Assembly: GCA_963693285.1 (NCBI GenBank)
Contig: OY848917.1
Coordinates: forward strand, 27,653,745 to 27,717,744
Direction of reading: 5' to 3'
DNA: 64,000 bases
DNA from: Xestospongia muta
Lineage: Eukaryota > Porifera > Demospongiae > Haplosclerida > Petrosiidae
Positions 1 to 11,670 of the stretch are shown here, one piece after another. The stretch's first letter is position 1, and each line of letters starts with the position of its first letter. The translations under genes and the position numbers were made by a program. The notes beneath the pieces are model-generated. The model made no database searches. It was not told the DNA's origin and saw only the letters and a list, made by a program, of their open reading frames with translations.

Positions 1-517
1 GGTACAAATGAAGATATACTTTTCATATAGAAAATTTAAACTTGCGGGCAATAGAAACAACACATTGTCTATATCATCAATTATGTGTCTTATTACAATG
101 GACTACCTAACAGACGAGGTGAATACTATGTGTATACTATATGGTCAGTCTGAAGAAAATGATTTCGGGTCATTAAAGTATAAATAGACATCATAACGGC
201 AAAGGCATTAACAAACTTCCAAAGATCGGGACATTGTCCCTTCACAAGATAGGTATACAATTGAGAAGTTAATATTAAGAAAGAAGATCTTGCACCTACT
301 GATGAGAATTAAAATTAGCCTCACCTCTTTCCTTATCTCAACCTCCAGAATGGAGTTGATCCTTGTCCCATGTTGTACTATTGATTTATTATATCTAAAA
401 ACTGTTTAACTATTCTTACAGTAATTGGTACTGCTGCTGGTTGTGCAGTTTTTTATTATCATAATAATAGTGGTATTACACTACCTTTACTGCACTATGT
501 TAGGTCTTTGCCATATT

Positions 518-703
518 ACATGACTATTGAAGTCACACTCCTCCATTAGAACCCATAGCACATGACTATTAAAGTCACACTCCTCCATTAGAACCCATAG
601 CACATGACTATTAAAGTCACACTCCTCCATTAGAACCCATAGCACATGACTATTGAAGTCACACTCCTCCATTAGAACTCTTAGCACATGACTATTGAAG
701 TCA
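518..703. repeat. 42-bp minisatellite, array 1
   Basis: About 4.4 tandem copies of a 42-bp unit containing catgactattgaagtcacac. Because 42 is a multiple of three the minus strand stays open and would read a 14-residue repeat (MEECDFNSHVLWVL), but there is no start context or codon bias, so I do not call a gene. About 110 bp of 3' flank (from 701) reappears after array 2 at 1911, so array and flank were duplicated together. Confidence 0.9.
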
Positions 704-878
704 TTTTTGTTGTCTTTCTAGATAGCGAGATGTGTAGCAACACTACGTCAATTGTATTTGACTATTTGATGTTAATAACTTGCTTCATATCAACTATACA
801 GTACATAGCAATAAGGCTACAGGCATAGTAATCCCCATTATAAATGTGTGGTCTTTTAATTTATAGTCCATAGTCAAA

Positions 879-995
879 TTAAGAGATCAATCCACTACGT
901 ACTGGATTGATCTCTTAACTCGACTATCTAAATCGAATATCTAAAATCTGGACTGTACACTAGTATACTAGTCTACGGTCCAGATTTTAGATATT
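879..995. repeat. Two adjacent palindromes (cruciform-like)
   Basis: Positions 879-894 and 903-918 are perfect 16-bp inverted arms around an 8-bp loop. Positions 936-953 and 978-995 are perfect 18-bp inverted arms, and the loop between them contains a perfect 14-bp palindrome (actagtatactagt). It could be the end structure of a foldback element or simply a cruciform-prone site. It lies between the two minisatellite arrays. Confidence 0.85.
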
Positions 996-1340
996 TCCGG
1001 ACAAGTGTGGGGCTCACCAAAGTAATAATGTGACTGGGTGTAGACCTTCAAGTTTCTCATCTTGCGAAGATGGAACGGAAAGCAATTATTTATTACTAGA
1101 AATCAATCGAGCTTGTAGCCATAGACCAACGAGCATCCAAAGATTCAGGAACTACTGTGGCAATACTTTTGTTTCCCCTAAAGGTTATTTAATTTTAACA
1201 CTTAGTTTTTTATGTGCATTTCGATTTATATTACTACGAATTTTAACACTCTTTATACTGAATATGAAGATAATCTACACCAATTATAATTTTTGTTTTA
1301 TCTCTATCCATTCCTGGCTTTTTTTGGTGATAGTTTTACC

Positions 1341-1838
1341 CCTAGCACATGACTATCAAAGTCACACTCCTCCATTAGAAACCCTAGCACATGACTATTG
1401 AAGTCACACTCCTCTATTAGTACCCATAGCACATGACTATTGAAGTCACCCTCCTTCATTAGAAACCCTAGCACATGACTATTGAAGTCACACTCCTCTA
1501 TTAGTACCCATAGCACATGACTATTGAAGTCACCCTCCTTCATTAGAAACCCTAGCACATGACTATCGAAGTCACACTCCTCCATTAGAAACCCTAGCAC
1601 ATGACTATTGAAGTCACACTCCTCTATTAAAACCCATAGCACATGACTATTGAAGTCACACTCCTCCATTGGAAACCCTAGCACATGACTATCGAAGTCA
1701 CACTCCTCTATTAGAAACCCTAGCACATGACTATTGAAGTCACACTCCTCTATTAGAACCCTTAGCACATGACTATTAAAATCACACTCTTCCATTAGAA
1801 CCCATAGCACACGGATATTGAAGTCACACTCCACAATT
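1341..1838. repeat. 42-bp minisatellite, array 2, with higher-order structure
   Basis: About 12 copies of the same 42-bp unit as array 1. Units fall into variants (tccattag, tctattag, tccttcattag) and one stretch repeats as an 84-bp pair, showing recent unequal exchange. The minus strand is open for 176 codons because the period is divisible by three. Confidence 0.9.
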
Positions 1839-2160
1839 GAACCTCTATTACATGATATTAAATCTCAATTGTCTATTTGTATGCTCATTTGTTGATACAT
1901 GCTCTAGTATCATTTTTGTTGTCTTTCTAGTTAGCAATATAAGTAGCAACACTATGTCAACTGTACTGGACTGTTTGATGTTAGTGATTGCTTCATATCA
2001 ACTATACATAGGTCAATAAGAAATCAGCAAGATTTAACAAGGTACATATACTTATACAGTGTAAATGCTTACACTGTGCCTATTCTCATATGGATTGTCT
2101 TATATATCTTTACATCTTATATAAGACAATACATTTATGTAATTATATAATTTTATATAA

Positions 2161-2746
2161 GACAATACATATAGGCTACTAGTGATAATGTTGAATTAAG
2201 AAATGACCTATCACTTGGTGTTGCTACCATACATTTGTACATTGATATTGCTACAACATGCAGGATTGAATGACTGAATACTTGAAAGATTGTTTATTGA
2301 TTGACTACTTATGTAAGGATTTTTGCCTGGATTTGTGTATTAATCCCTACCTCGTTTCTTTCCATGTCATCCTTATATCTTTCTTCATTTAAAAGAAATT
2401 ATTACTTGTAAGTGACAATCATTTAATGTCACTTTAATGTATCTGTAAACATTGATAAACATGAGCTTTATACTAATAACTTTTAAGATACATGCAAAAG
2501 CTTGTGATAGCTGTGAAGAACAGTTCATGTACAGGCTGTCATGAACAAATAGATAAGATGTAGTTGCTTCAATCGTTGATAAATCTAACCAATGAACATT
2601 TGGTTCATGTAATGTTTGAATTATTTCTCAATACTGTACATCAAAACTCAAAGTCATGCCTCTTCTGACAATACATATAGGCTACTAGTGATAATGTTGA
2701 ATTAAGAAATGACCTATCACTTGATGTTGCTATCATACATTTGTAC
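2161..2746. repeat. 80-bp direct repeat pair
   Basis: Positions 2161-2240 and 2667-2746 are nearly identical (gacaatacatataggctact...), 506 bp apart. The segment between has no long ORF. They could be remnants of short terminal repeats or a local duplication. The rest of 2020-3850 shows no recognisable gene. Confidence 0.75.
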
Positions 2747-3859
2747 ATTTGTACTTTGTGGTTTAATAACAGATTACATTGTTTAGTAATCTATATAATT
2801 GAAGTTGAATTGGTGTTGTGCTGTTATTTCTTAAATTAAAGTGATTCATATTCAAGCTAATTAATTAAACTGATACTATGTAACACGTATTATAGCAGTA
2901 ATTTACATTGAAACCCAATGGCTATATCCTCTAAGAAGTACTTGTAATGTATAGTTCCCTGCTTCATACTTTCTTTAATAGTTGTGATTGTTGTTCCATT
3001 GAGTCTATCTCTGGTGTATAAATAATCAGAGACGAACTTGCTACATGTATATTAGTGGATTCGTGTGTATAAACAAAATATGGATTAACGTACTAATTAT
3101 TAATAACAATTGCACATTTTGTTAATTTTTATAAAATAGCTATAAACTGTTGAAATGATTGTGAACATCATTAGTTGTACTAATTATATGTATCTCTTCT
3201 CTTTATTGTAGAAGATCCATCAATAAAATTTAGAGGTGGATGATGTCACCTGTTTACTTCCAATGAATAGGTATACTTTGATTTCTCAGTTATTTTGAGA
3301 AATATAATGTAAGTCACGTGTGCTATTGCTATTAACTGTTACAACTTACTTAGTCATTACATTCATTCCACTCTATACAATATTACTATAATAACTATAG
3401 GTTCATAGATGTATCACAATTATACCAAAGTGCCTATAATGTCTTGTTCTACAGATTCTATTGATTACACTTCAACTAGCAGTGTCAAGTCTTCTTAGAT
3501 TAATGGTCTGTGAATTTGTCTTTTATATAGCTTTCTTATTGTTGGCTTGGCTAGTAATAGGACCCTACCACTATATGGTAAGTACCAAATAATAGCTAAT
3601 GTAATGTTAACAATTTATTAAAGTTATAGCTGAGTTTAGTTAGGACTAGTACTATTGTCAGACCAGCTACAGACCCTCAAGCCAAAAACTGTACTTTTTT
3701 GAGCTTTCTTACATTTAAGATATGAGTGGGATACCATTGAGACAAACAATATGTTAAGAATTAAGAAAAATAATTTTTTAACATATCAGAAAAAGAGAAG
3801 TGATGATAAAAGTAATAATAACAAAACCAAGAAGCTGTTCACACTTACAGCAAATGAAG

Positions 3860-5180
3860 TTAATGTACACAGATAAGGACATATTTATAACACCCAAGTT
3901 CTTAAAGATAACACTCTTTTAATGAGACTGTTGTTAATAAAAATATTAGAGATATCCAGAAACAAACTATATCTTGAGGTAATCTTAAATTTAGCTTTAC
4001 ATTTATTATAATAAACATTAATAAGAGATTAATGTTACTCTGAATAGAGGAAAACTCATTAGAAGATTTTATAGGACAAGAAACTAATTATCTATATATA
4101 TAAGGTAAGAGAATATGTGCTAGAGAGAGATAGTAAAAATATAATTTATATATAAAATGAAGAATACTAGACCTATTATAGATCCCTGAGCCACATCTTA
4201 GGGAACTTTATATTTAAAAGAACAACAACAGTCTACAAGAACTTGCAGCCTTTAATTAGACAAATAGCTTTTGAACAATGACACAACAAAAATAGGGACA
4301 TAATAAGACATTAAATTCTTTCATAATCATAACATCAATGAAAGTACAACAAATTGAATAATTAGAATTAGCTAGAGGAAGCAGTAGCTAATGGAACAAC
4401 TTGGTAGAGTGACTTGGTCTGAATCTAAACTAGCAATCAGAAAAGATGTCTTGGACTCATGGTCAACACAAATGAAGAGTGGCAATTTAGCATGTGGTTC
4501 TCAAAGACTTTATTAATAAGTGGAAGTAATGAAATAGGTCATTAACCAGATGGTGCAGAGGAAAGTATTAGACTTGCATTTCAAAGACAACTAGTGTTTT
4601 TCCAATTGGAAGGTAATGCTTTGCATCTTTGCTGCAAATCCATCTGGATTTGAGATGTGTCAGAGGGTAGTTGCATGATTAATTAAAATATATCTTCAGA
4701 AGAAAATTAAGGATGGTATGTCATTTGAAGGATCAAAAGAGTCACAGTATATTGAAAGAGGATAAACAGAAGAATTAAAACAATGATTGAAGTTGTTAGG
4801 TATATTAGTCTTTGAAAGGGAAGTGAAGGTCACACAAAAGTTATAAAAAGCATTTCAACAAAAGAAAGAGAAGTTATTGTATTGTTTCTTCCAAGAGACC
4901 AACAGATCTGGGGGAAAATAATTTGTAAAAGAATTAAGCTTTGAGCTGAAATTAATATAAAAGATTTTTGTTTCTACCTTTACAATAACGTGATATGATG
5001 GCAGATGACTTACTTATTTTAGGTGTAAGATATAGGTAGCACCTTCTCTTGATTAAAGACAAAAGACGAGAATTGGTATGAGGTCATGAGGGTCAGACAG
5101 CAGTGAACTTCAAAGAGACAGTGCACTATATAACTCCAAGATAACTTCTTTGAAAACTGACCATGAAAAGTAAGACAGAT
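3860..5180 (-). mobile_element. Eroded non-LTR retrotransposon, copy Z
   Basis: Homologous along most of its length to the two LINE-like copies at 24.9-28.8 kb, for example the stretch around 4021-4320 against 25290-25590. In those copies the minus strand preserves recognisable reverse-transcriptase motifs. Here every frame is interrupted. It is the most diverged copy of the family in the window. Confidence 0.6.
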
Positions 5181-5885
5181 AGAGTAATTAAATTAGAAAT
5201 CAGTGACCAATTTCAACTTCCATAGCTGCTGAGTTGATTGCCCTTGACAGCCAGCAACGTCTGTATGTTTAACACTTTATTTGGAATAATTTTTGTATAT
5301 GTTTTAAAATGAACCTGCCTATATATTACAGGGTCTGAGTTATTCTCTGTTTGTTCCTTGCCACTAGTATTTTGGTAGTTGAAATTTATTGCTTCAAAAT
5401 GGTTAAATATATATAATTAAGAATATGAAGTGTAATAATTTAATCTATATGTAGTTTGTGTTGTAAATTAGCTTACTATATATTGTACTTCAAATGTATA
5501 TAGAGACAAGTTTTCACTGACAATAGACTTTTTAAAAGTAAAAACAGAAGCCTATAGCTCCTAAACAAATTATAAGCAAAGGTAGACTAACACTAGTTAA
5601 GAAGATTGAGCTCTAAGCCCAGACATTATATTTTCTATGTCCTTATATAGCAGACTATACTACTATTGCATGAGTACCAACTGTAGAAACTATACACACA
5701 CACATATATACAAGTATCTATGAAAATAATTCTATATTGTTCAATACACCTGTTACATTTCTTTTAAAATTGATACTGTAAATATAATAAGTAAAGCTGT
5801 TGAAAGTTAATAGTCTCATTATTAATATTGGTAATATATATTTTTATTTTTGTGTTCATAGTAAAATTTCCTTCTGTAACATCAA

Positions 5886-6150
5886 TAATTAACAAGTTAC
5901 CCGTCCATTATTGAGCTCGAATTGGGTGTCTAGAATTATCATTTTCTTATGACTAATAAAAGAGTGCCTTGTTTATATCCACGACCAGCTTCTAGTACAA
6001 CATCATTAAAATTAGATATAATCTGTCCATTTTCAAATTGAATCTTTGTCCACTGGCACAACAACTTTCCTTCCTAATTTAACATACTGCCCCACCACAA
6101 TCTTCTGCCACAGTAATCACAAGGTCAAGATTATCAACATAGTGTCATTA
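5886..6150 (-). pseudogene. Dead copy of the beta-trefoil-like lectin
   Basis: Clear nucleotide similarity to the C-terminal two thirds of the three intact lectin genes at 7.9, 10.7 and 19.1 kb (same order of segments: Arg-Pro-Ile near the C-terminus, the GTLF strand, the glycine-rich centre), but with indels and no continuous frame. About 450 bp of its downstream flank (5430-5880) also resembles the flanks of the intact copies, so it arose by the same block duplication and is the oldest, decayed copy. Confidence 0.75.
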
Positions 6151-6233
6151 ACATAAAATTAACATAGTGTCATAAACTGTATGAGGCAACAGATGAATTG
6201 TGAGCCCTACAACAATGAGTGTGATTGATCATG

Positions 6234-6539
6234 CTAGAAGTTTTTCACCGCTAGCTTGTTTCTAATTACATATTGAAAATGAGGAGGACCAGTAAATGAT
6301 GGAGATTGATCGACCAGTTGAGATGGAAGTGTATGCATTGGGGGACATGTTCCTTGATAGTGAATAGTAAATTGATATATACATGTGGTGGATGAGAAAG
6401 AACATAGGAAGTCTTTTGGCCAGCAAAATGGAGCACAAGTGAATGGTTGGGGAGGGACTGGAATAGGCAACAGAGAACCTCTAACAGGGAGAAAACAAAG
6501 GGTCAGTATAAAAAAGGTTTCAGAGGGGAATGATGGCAC
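6234..6539 (-). CDS. Unrecognised 101-codon ORF, doubtful
   Basis: A 101-residue open frame starting MPSFPSETFFILTLCF, hydrophobic at the start with a proline/cysteine-rich middle, so it could be read as a signal peptide followed by a short secreted segment. I recognise no family and see no splice partners. It lies just upstream of the dead lectin copy and local base composition is slightly less AT-rich than the surroundings. It may be chance. Confidence 0.2.
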   Translation of the reverse strand: MPSFPSETFFILTLCFLPVRGSLLPIPVPPQPFTCAPFCWPKDFLCSFSSTTCIYQFTIHYQGTCPPMHTLPSQLVDQSPSFTGPPHFQYVIRNKLAVKNF

Positions 6540-6629
6540 TTAGAAATAAAAAACTATTATAAGAAGAGACCCATATGAGAGGTTACTACTCATTGATGAC
6601 TACTAATCATAACTTAAATGTCAATTGGA

Positions 6630-7310
6630 ACAAGTATTGGTACATGCATAGATAAGTTGGGAATTGGCAAAGAAATCCTAATATATCTGACAAACTAAAA
6701 TGGGTAAATATCAAATATTATAAAACTCTAGAAATAAACACTAGACCAGCTTCTCAATTAATGAAATTATTTCTAAAAATTAATAGATTGATTGTTAGTT
6801 AATCAAACTCTTGTTCTGCACACAATACATCTAATACAAAATAATATATTCATTATATTAATTTAAGAAATTGATACAAATTTATATTTAAAAAAGTTAC
6901 TTAATGTTCATTTTCTAACTTTACAGGCAACATCAAACCCAATATTAAATATACATCAACATATAACTCTGTATTTTTAAACATTTTAAATTCCTTTACA
7001 ACTCATTGTATGGAGCTAATAATAGCGTTAAATTAACAAATGATTGAAAGCTGTCCTGATTATCATGAAAACAATATTTTAAATAGTACTAAGCAAATGA
7101 TTTAGTGTATATATGTCTTATTATAATACCTTAGCATTCATTAACAAAATATTTAGCCAAAACCATTATCCATACCGCTTATACCACAAATATTTAATCC
7201 TTAAACTTCAAACTAAACACAGCAAAATTTTGTTGGTTAAAGATAAACTTATAGTAAAAAGTGTGGAAGGAAGAGCTATGTTTATTGCATCAGATACTTA
7301 GGTAAGTCAA
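6630..7310. repeat. Block duplicate shared with 13.4-13.8 kb
   Basis: The segment beginning caagtattggtacatgcata recurs at about 13396, and the following several hundred bases match 13620-13810 with indels. It is part of the duplication system around the lectin genes. The 62-codon ORF inside it is not conserved between copies and is not called. Confidence 0.65.
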
Positions 7311-7571
7311 GAGCAAACATCCATTTGTACTTTATATATAATTAGAAATTGAATTGTAATAATTTAATCTATATGTAGTTTGTACTATTAATCAGCCTAG
7401 TATATACTATGTTTCAAAACGTATAGACACCAATTTGAGATAATCTTCATTGACACAAGTGACTTTTTTAGAATGAAGAGGCCTACCAATTTCTAAAGGT
7501 CAAATAATGTGTTACTAAACATGTTAACTCGAACTAGTGGTATAGTCTACTATATATGGACATAAAAAGTA

Positions 7572-9998
7572 TAATACCAAAACATTAGAGCTTAACCTCC
7601 TTAACTAGTACTAGTATATCTTTCCTGATTTGTTTATATAGGAGCTAGCTACATGTATACATATCAATGCACAACTCTATAGAAATAATTTTAAATTGTT
7701 AACCACTTCTAATATATCCCTTGTTACTGAAGACAATATAGTGTAAAACTATTTTTAAAAGTTAATAGGTTTGATCATTAATGTTGGTAAAATATATGTA
7801 CAATAACAACAAAAGTGTGTCCTTTGTTCAATTTTCCTTTGTAACTTCATAGTTAACGAGTTGCCCATTGTTGAGATTGAATTGGACGTCCAGAATGATC
7901 GTTTTTCTTATGGCTAATAAAAAGAGTGCCTTGTTTATATCCATGACCAGCTTCTAGTACAACATCATTAAAATCAGATACAATTCGTCCATTTTCAAAC
8001 TTGAATCTTTGTCCAGTGACACAAGACCCTTTCCTTCCTAATTTAGCAACGAGTCCACCACGATCTTCTGCCACAGTAATCACAAGGTCACTGTTATCAA
8101 CGTGTTCAAAATAATAGAAGCCATGCCGCTCATCAGTGCAATGCCATTGATGTCTTGTGTTACTAGTGAGTATGATTAAATTCCCTTCACGAACATCAAT
8201 GTCAACATCTAGATGTCCTACACCATAATGAAGATTAAAGATCTCAATTTCCATTCTGTATAGAAGTATTAGTATGCACAATCTTTCTCAATAATGCTTT
8301 TATCAGACTGTCTGTTATTTATAGTACTTAAAGAAATGAGGAAATGTTAATTAACATGTATCAAGACATGCTGTAAACATTCTTGAAAAATTAAATGCTC
8401 TTAATATTAATCAATGCAGTCTAATTAATAGCAGTATTATATGATATGCATAGAGTTGTCATTAACGGAATGGAGATGAAACTGTATACAGTTGTAAACA
8501 GATCAGTCTTTAAACATTATGGCACTTCAAAGACAAGCTTAGAACCACATGTGAACATTTGAACATTTAAATCATCAGGGATTAAAATAGTATAAATGTC
8601 TGCTCCATGCAAAGGTGAGGCAACTGAGAACAATCACACTACAACAGTGCAACCATAATGTTTTGACAAGTTAAGATATGAGTTATGATTAAGAGTTCAG
8701 CTATGATAAAATTGATGACTCAGCTAAACAAGGACACATTAAGCAATTAGAAGGAAAGATGTATAAGATTATAATTGTTAGGAAGATTTATTAGTAACAG
8801 TAATTCTTCTCAAATTAGCCATTATACTCTGAATTTTATTTTTATTACAGTATGTAGATGTCATTGATTTCAAGATATTACACTCCTAATTTGCAAGCAT
8901 TTATTAGATTTAAGAAGCTGAGGATTTGATATTTTAGAATTATAACATGTAACCAAATCAGTTTTACAAATCAAAAACGTTTTCATTGCTTCTGTGAAGT
9001 CTGTTCTCACACAACAAACCAACAAGTGTATATAGCTCTCTCTTGTTTTTGTGTGTGCAAGTGTTAATGTCATTGTCTTTTCCCTTGCATGCACCTTTGA
9101 AACTGGTGTATTATTAATAGTGATTAATTGTTAAATATATAATTAATAAATGTCAGATGCTAAAAGAACACAATTGTGAATGATTATAGTTGCCAGCTGT
9201 CAAATGATTTTAGCATCTTTTTTGCACACAAAGAATGTATACTTTATAACAACAATATTAAAACATATATATTGCTTTATTGTCTTTAGTTTTCCAACCA
9301 CATTTACATCACTTGGCTATAATAAATAGTGTACAGCTTTATTACAGGATACAAGCTTAAATAAACAGGAACCAAGTATGCAAGTAGAGTAATGAGTCAT
9401 TGTAGGAAGTATCGTCATCATAAGCTGTTCAAAGTAATATGTCTTGTCTAGAGGCACTTTATCTTTAAGAGTATTAATTGGGATAGTTAACAATGACAAG
9501 CTGTGGATTCAAAATATATTACAGTGTACTTTTTATAACTATTATTATGTCAGCCAGTGAGGATTGATGTTGATGGGTAACTAATGTTTCTTTTACAATA
9601 AGTGTACTTTCTAGTACACCTTATGTACCATATATATATATATATATATAATAAAATAGCTAGTCTTTAACATCACTGATTGTACACCAAAGATCTAAAC
9701 AGCTTATGATATTAAGATAAACATGATAGTTCACCTGCTATATACTCCTACAACCTGATATACCAGATAAATTTTCCTGTCCTACTTACTGGACTGTAGA
9801 ATGTATTGGTTATCAAGTGAATAACTGCTATTGTCAAAAATAAATTATATGTTTATAAATATGTTGATAAATCCCTGGAATTATTCATGATATTACAAGT
9901 AATAATGATACTGTTCTGTACTATCTTGTGTGTAAGAAATTAGCATCTCATTCTAAATTGCCATTACTTTCAAAAAATGCTAGTTATAACTTTAACAG
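7572..9998. repeat. Lectin segmental duplication, copy 1
   Basis: Starts around the motif accaaaacattagagct and carries a lectin gene, about 1 kb of upstream DNA, and a distal part (9317-9998). Copy 3 (from about 18856) aligns nearly end to end, whereas copy 2 (from about 10522) lacks about 1.1 kb between the lectin and the distal part. Copy 1 stops at gttaact, where a hAT transposase remnant begins, while copies 2 and 3 continue with shared sequence. Confidence 0.8.
7853..8254 (-). CDS. Beta-trefoil (ricin-B-like) lectin, copy 1
   Basis: Predicted 133-residue protein without a signal peptide. Three roughly 40-residue subrepeats can be seen: the first ends HQW, the second has GQRFKF, and the third (NGRIVSDFNDVVLEAG, GTLFISHKKND, SQQW) has the VLEAG...GT.....Q.W pattern typical of ricin-B subdomains. 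The length fits one complete trefoil. I start at MEIEIF rather than the upstream in-frame ATG, because a TACTAAT-like branch site and a pyrimidine-rich tract ending in CAG lie just before it; a 5' UTR intron probably ends there. Carbohydrate binding is inferred from the fold. An unrelated beta-trefoil protein remains possible. Confidence 0.6.
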   Translation of the reverse strand: MEIEIFNLHYGVGHLDVDIDVREGNLIILTSNTRHQWHCTDERHGFYYFEHVDNSDLVITVAEDRGGLVAKLGRKGSCVTGQRFKFENGRIVSDFNDVVLEAGHGYKQGTLFISHKKNDHSGRPIQSQQWATR

Positions 9999-10420
9999 TT
10001 AACTATGCTTCTACTAAGTTTAATAGTGGTAGATGTTTGCCTAACCAATCACACCAACCTTTTACTTTTCCGTTTCCAAAAAGGGAATTTGGGAAAAAAG
10101 TGGTTTGTAAGAGAAGCTTCCAAGTTTCATGGTTTTATAAATGGTCTTGGTTACATTATGTTGAAGATAAAAATGTTGTGTTGTGCTATATATACTTGTG
10201 CTTGTGCTTATTCAGAAAAAAACTTCAGTGATCTCTTAATCTTGATATGGCATTTATTTCAAAAGGTTACCACAACTGGAAGGATGCTTCTACTAAGTTT
10301 AATATACATTCTTCTAGCAACTGTCACAAAGAAGCAACTCTTAAAGTGATGACATTGCCTTCCACAACTAAAATCTCTTTTAGCAATACACCAACAAGAA
10401 AAATTTTCGCTTAATGATAA
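9997..10420 (+). mobile_element. hAT-type transposase fragment (TTF/ZMYM zinc-finger N-terminus), broken
   Basis: Three reading frames in succession carry the hallmarks of the zinc finger found at the N-terminus of ZMYM-like hAT transposases: QPFTFPFPKREFGKK, then SFQVSWFYKWSWLHY, then CACAYSEKN, then GYHNWKDASTKFN...CHKEA. At least two small indels separate the frames and no DDE/dimerisation part follows. A 20-bp stretch (atgcttctactaagtttaat) is present at both 10003 and 10283, so the start of the fragment is joined to a copy of its own later part. It interrupts lectin duplication copy 1. Confidence 0.7.
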
Positions 10421-10730
10421 TTAATCAAGTTAATTAATCTGTTCCACCCATTAATAACTAGCCATGCGTTCGTATTACACCCATTGGCCTCTGCACTTAG
10501 AAATTGCTTCCTACACCTTTGATGTATACATATCAATGTACAACTCTATAGAAATAATTTTAAATTGTTAACCACTTCTAATATAGACCTTCTTAGTGAA
10601 GACAATATAGTGTAAACCTATTTTTAAAAGTTAATAGGTTTGATCATTAATATTGGTAAAATATATTATCAATATGTACAATAACAACAAAAGTGTGTCC
10701 TTTGTTCAATTTTCCTCTGTAGCTTCATAG

Positions 10731-11132
10731 TTAACGAGTTGCCCATTGTTGAGATTGAATTGGACGTCCAGAATGATCGTTTTTCTTATGGCTAATAAAA
10801 AGAGTACCTTGTTTATATCCATGACCAGCTTCTAGTACAACATCATTAAAATCAGATACAATCCGTCCGTTTTCAAACTTGAATTTTTGTCCATTGACAC
10901 AAGACCCTTTCCTTCCTAATTTAGCAAAGAATCCACCACGATCTTCTGCCACAGTAATCACAAGGTCACTGTTATCAACGTGTTCAAAATAATAGAAGCC
11001 ATGCCGCTCATCAGTGCAACGCCATTGATGTCTTGTGTTACTAGTGAGTATGATTAAATTCCCTTCACGAACATCAATATCAACATCTAGATGTCCTACA
11101 TCATAATAAAGATTAAAGATCTCAATTTCCAT
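10731..11132 (-). CDS. Beta-trefoil (ricin-B-like) lectin, copy 2
   Basis: Same 133-residue product as copy 1 with a handful of changes (NLYYDVGH for NLHYGVGH, HQWRC for HQWHC, GGFFAKLG for GGLVAKLG, CVNGQKF for CVTGQRF). The frame is intact and the presumed acceptor with TACTAAT branch site upstream is conserved. The upstream kilobase present in copies 1 and 3 is deleted, so any promoter there is lost and expression may differ. Confidence 0.6.
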   Translation of the reverse strand: MEIEIFNLYYDVGHLDVDIDVREGNLIILTSNTRHQWRCTDERHGFYYFEHVDNSDLVITVAEDRGGFFAKLGRKGSCVNGQKFKFENGRIVSDFNDVVLEAGHGYKQGTLFISHKKNDHSGRPIQSQQWATR

Positions 11133-11575
11133 TCTGTATAGAAGTATTAGTATGCACAATCTTTCTCAATAATGCTTTTATCAGACTGTCTGTTATGAGG
11201 AAATGTTAATTCACATGTATCAAGACATGTTGTAAACATTCTCACCCCTTGCACGTAACTGCTATCCTGTTCATTATCACAACAACACATTACAGGATAC
11301 AAGCTTAAATAAACAGGAAGAAAGTATGCAAGCAGAGTAACGAGTCATTGTAGGAAGTACTGTCATCATAAGCTGTTCAAAGTAATATGTCTTGTCTAGA
11401 GGCACTTTATCTTTAAGAGTATTTATTGGGATAGTTAACAATGACAAGCTGTGGATTCAAAATATATTACAGTGTACTTTTTATAACTATTATTATGTTA
11501 GCCAGTGAGGATTGATGTTGATGGGTAATAAATGTTTCTTTTACAATAAGTGTACTTTCTAGTACACCTTATGTA

Positions 11576-11576
<1 letters not shown>

Positions 11577-11668
<92 letters not shown>
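11577..11668. repeat. (TA)n microsatellite
   Basis: About 90 bp of nearly pure TA interrupted once by aatatacat. The same site has about 20 bp of TA in copy 1 (9634) and about 30 bp in copy 3 (20833), so the microsatellite has changed length between the duplicated blocks. Confidence 0.95.

Positions 11669-11670
<2 letters not shown>

Noticed and set aside
1304..1834. 176-codon repeat ORF as a protein gene
   Set aside because: It is open only because the minisatellite period (42 bp) is divisible by three and the unit has no stop in that frame.
8870..9094. 74-codon ORF conserved at 20142-20366
   Set aside because: Both copies lie in the same duplicated block, and the differences between them change amino acids freely. 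Conservation is explained by the DNA duplication; no start context or domain.
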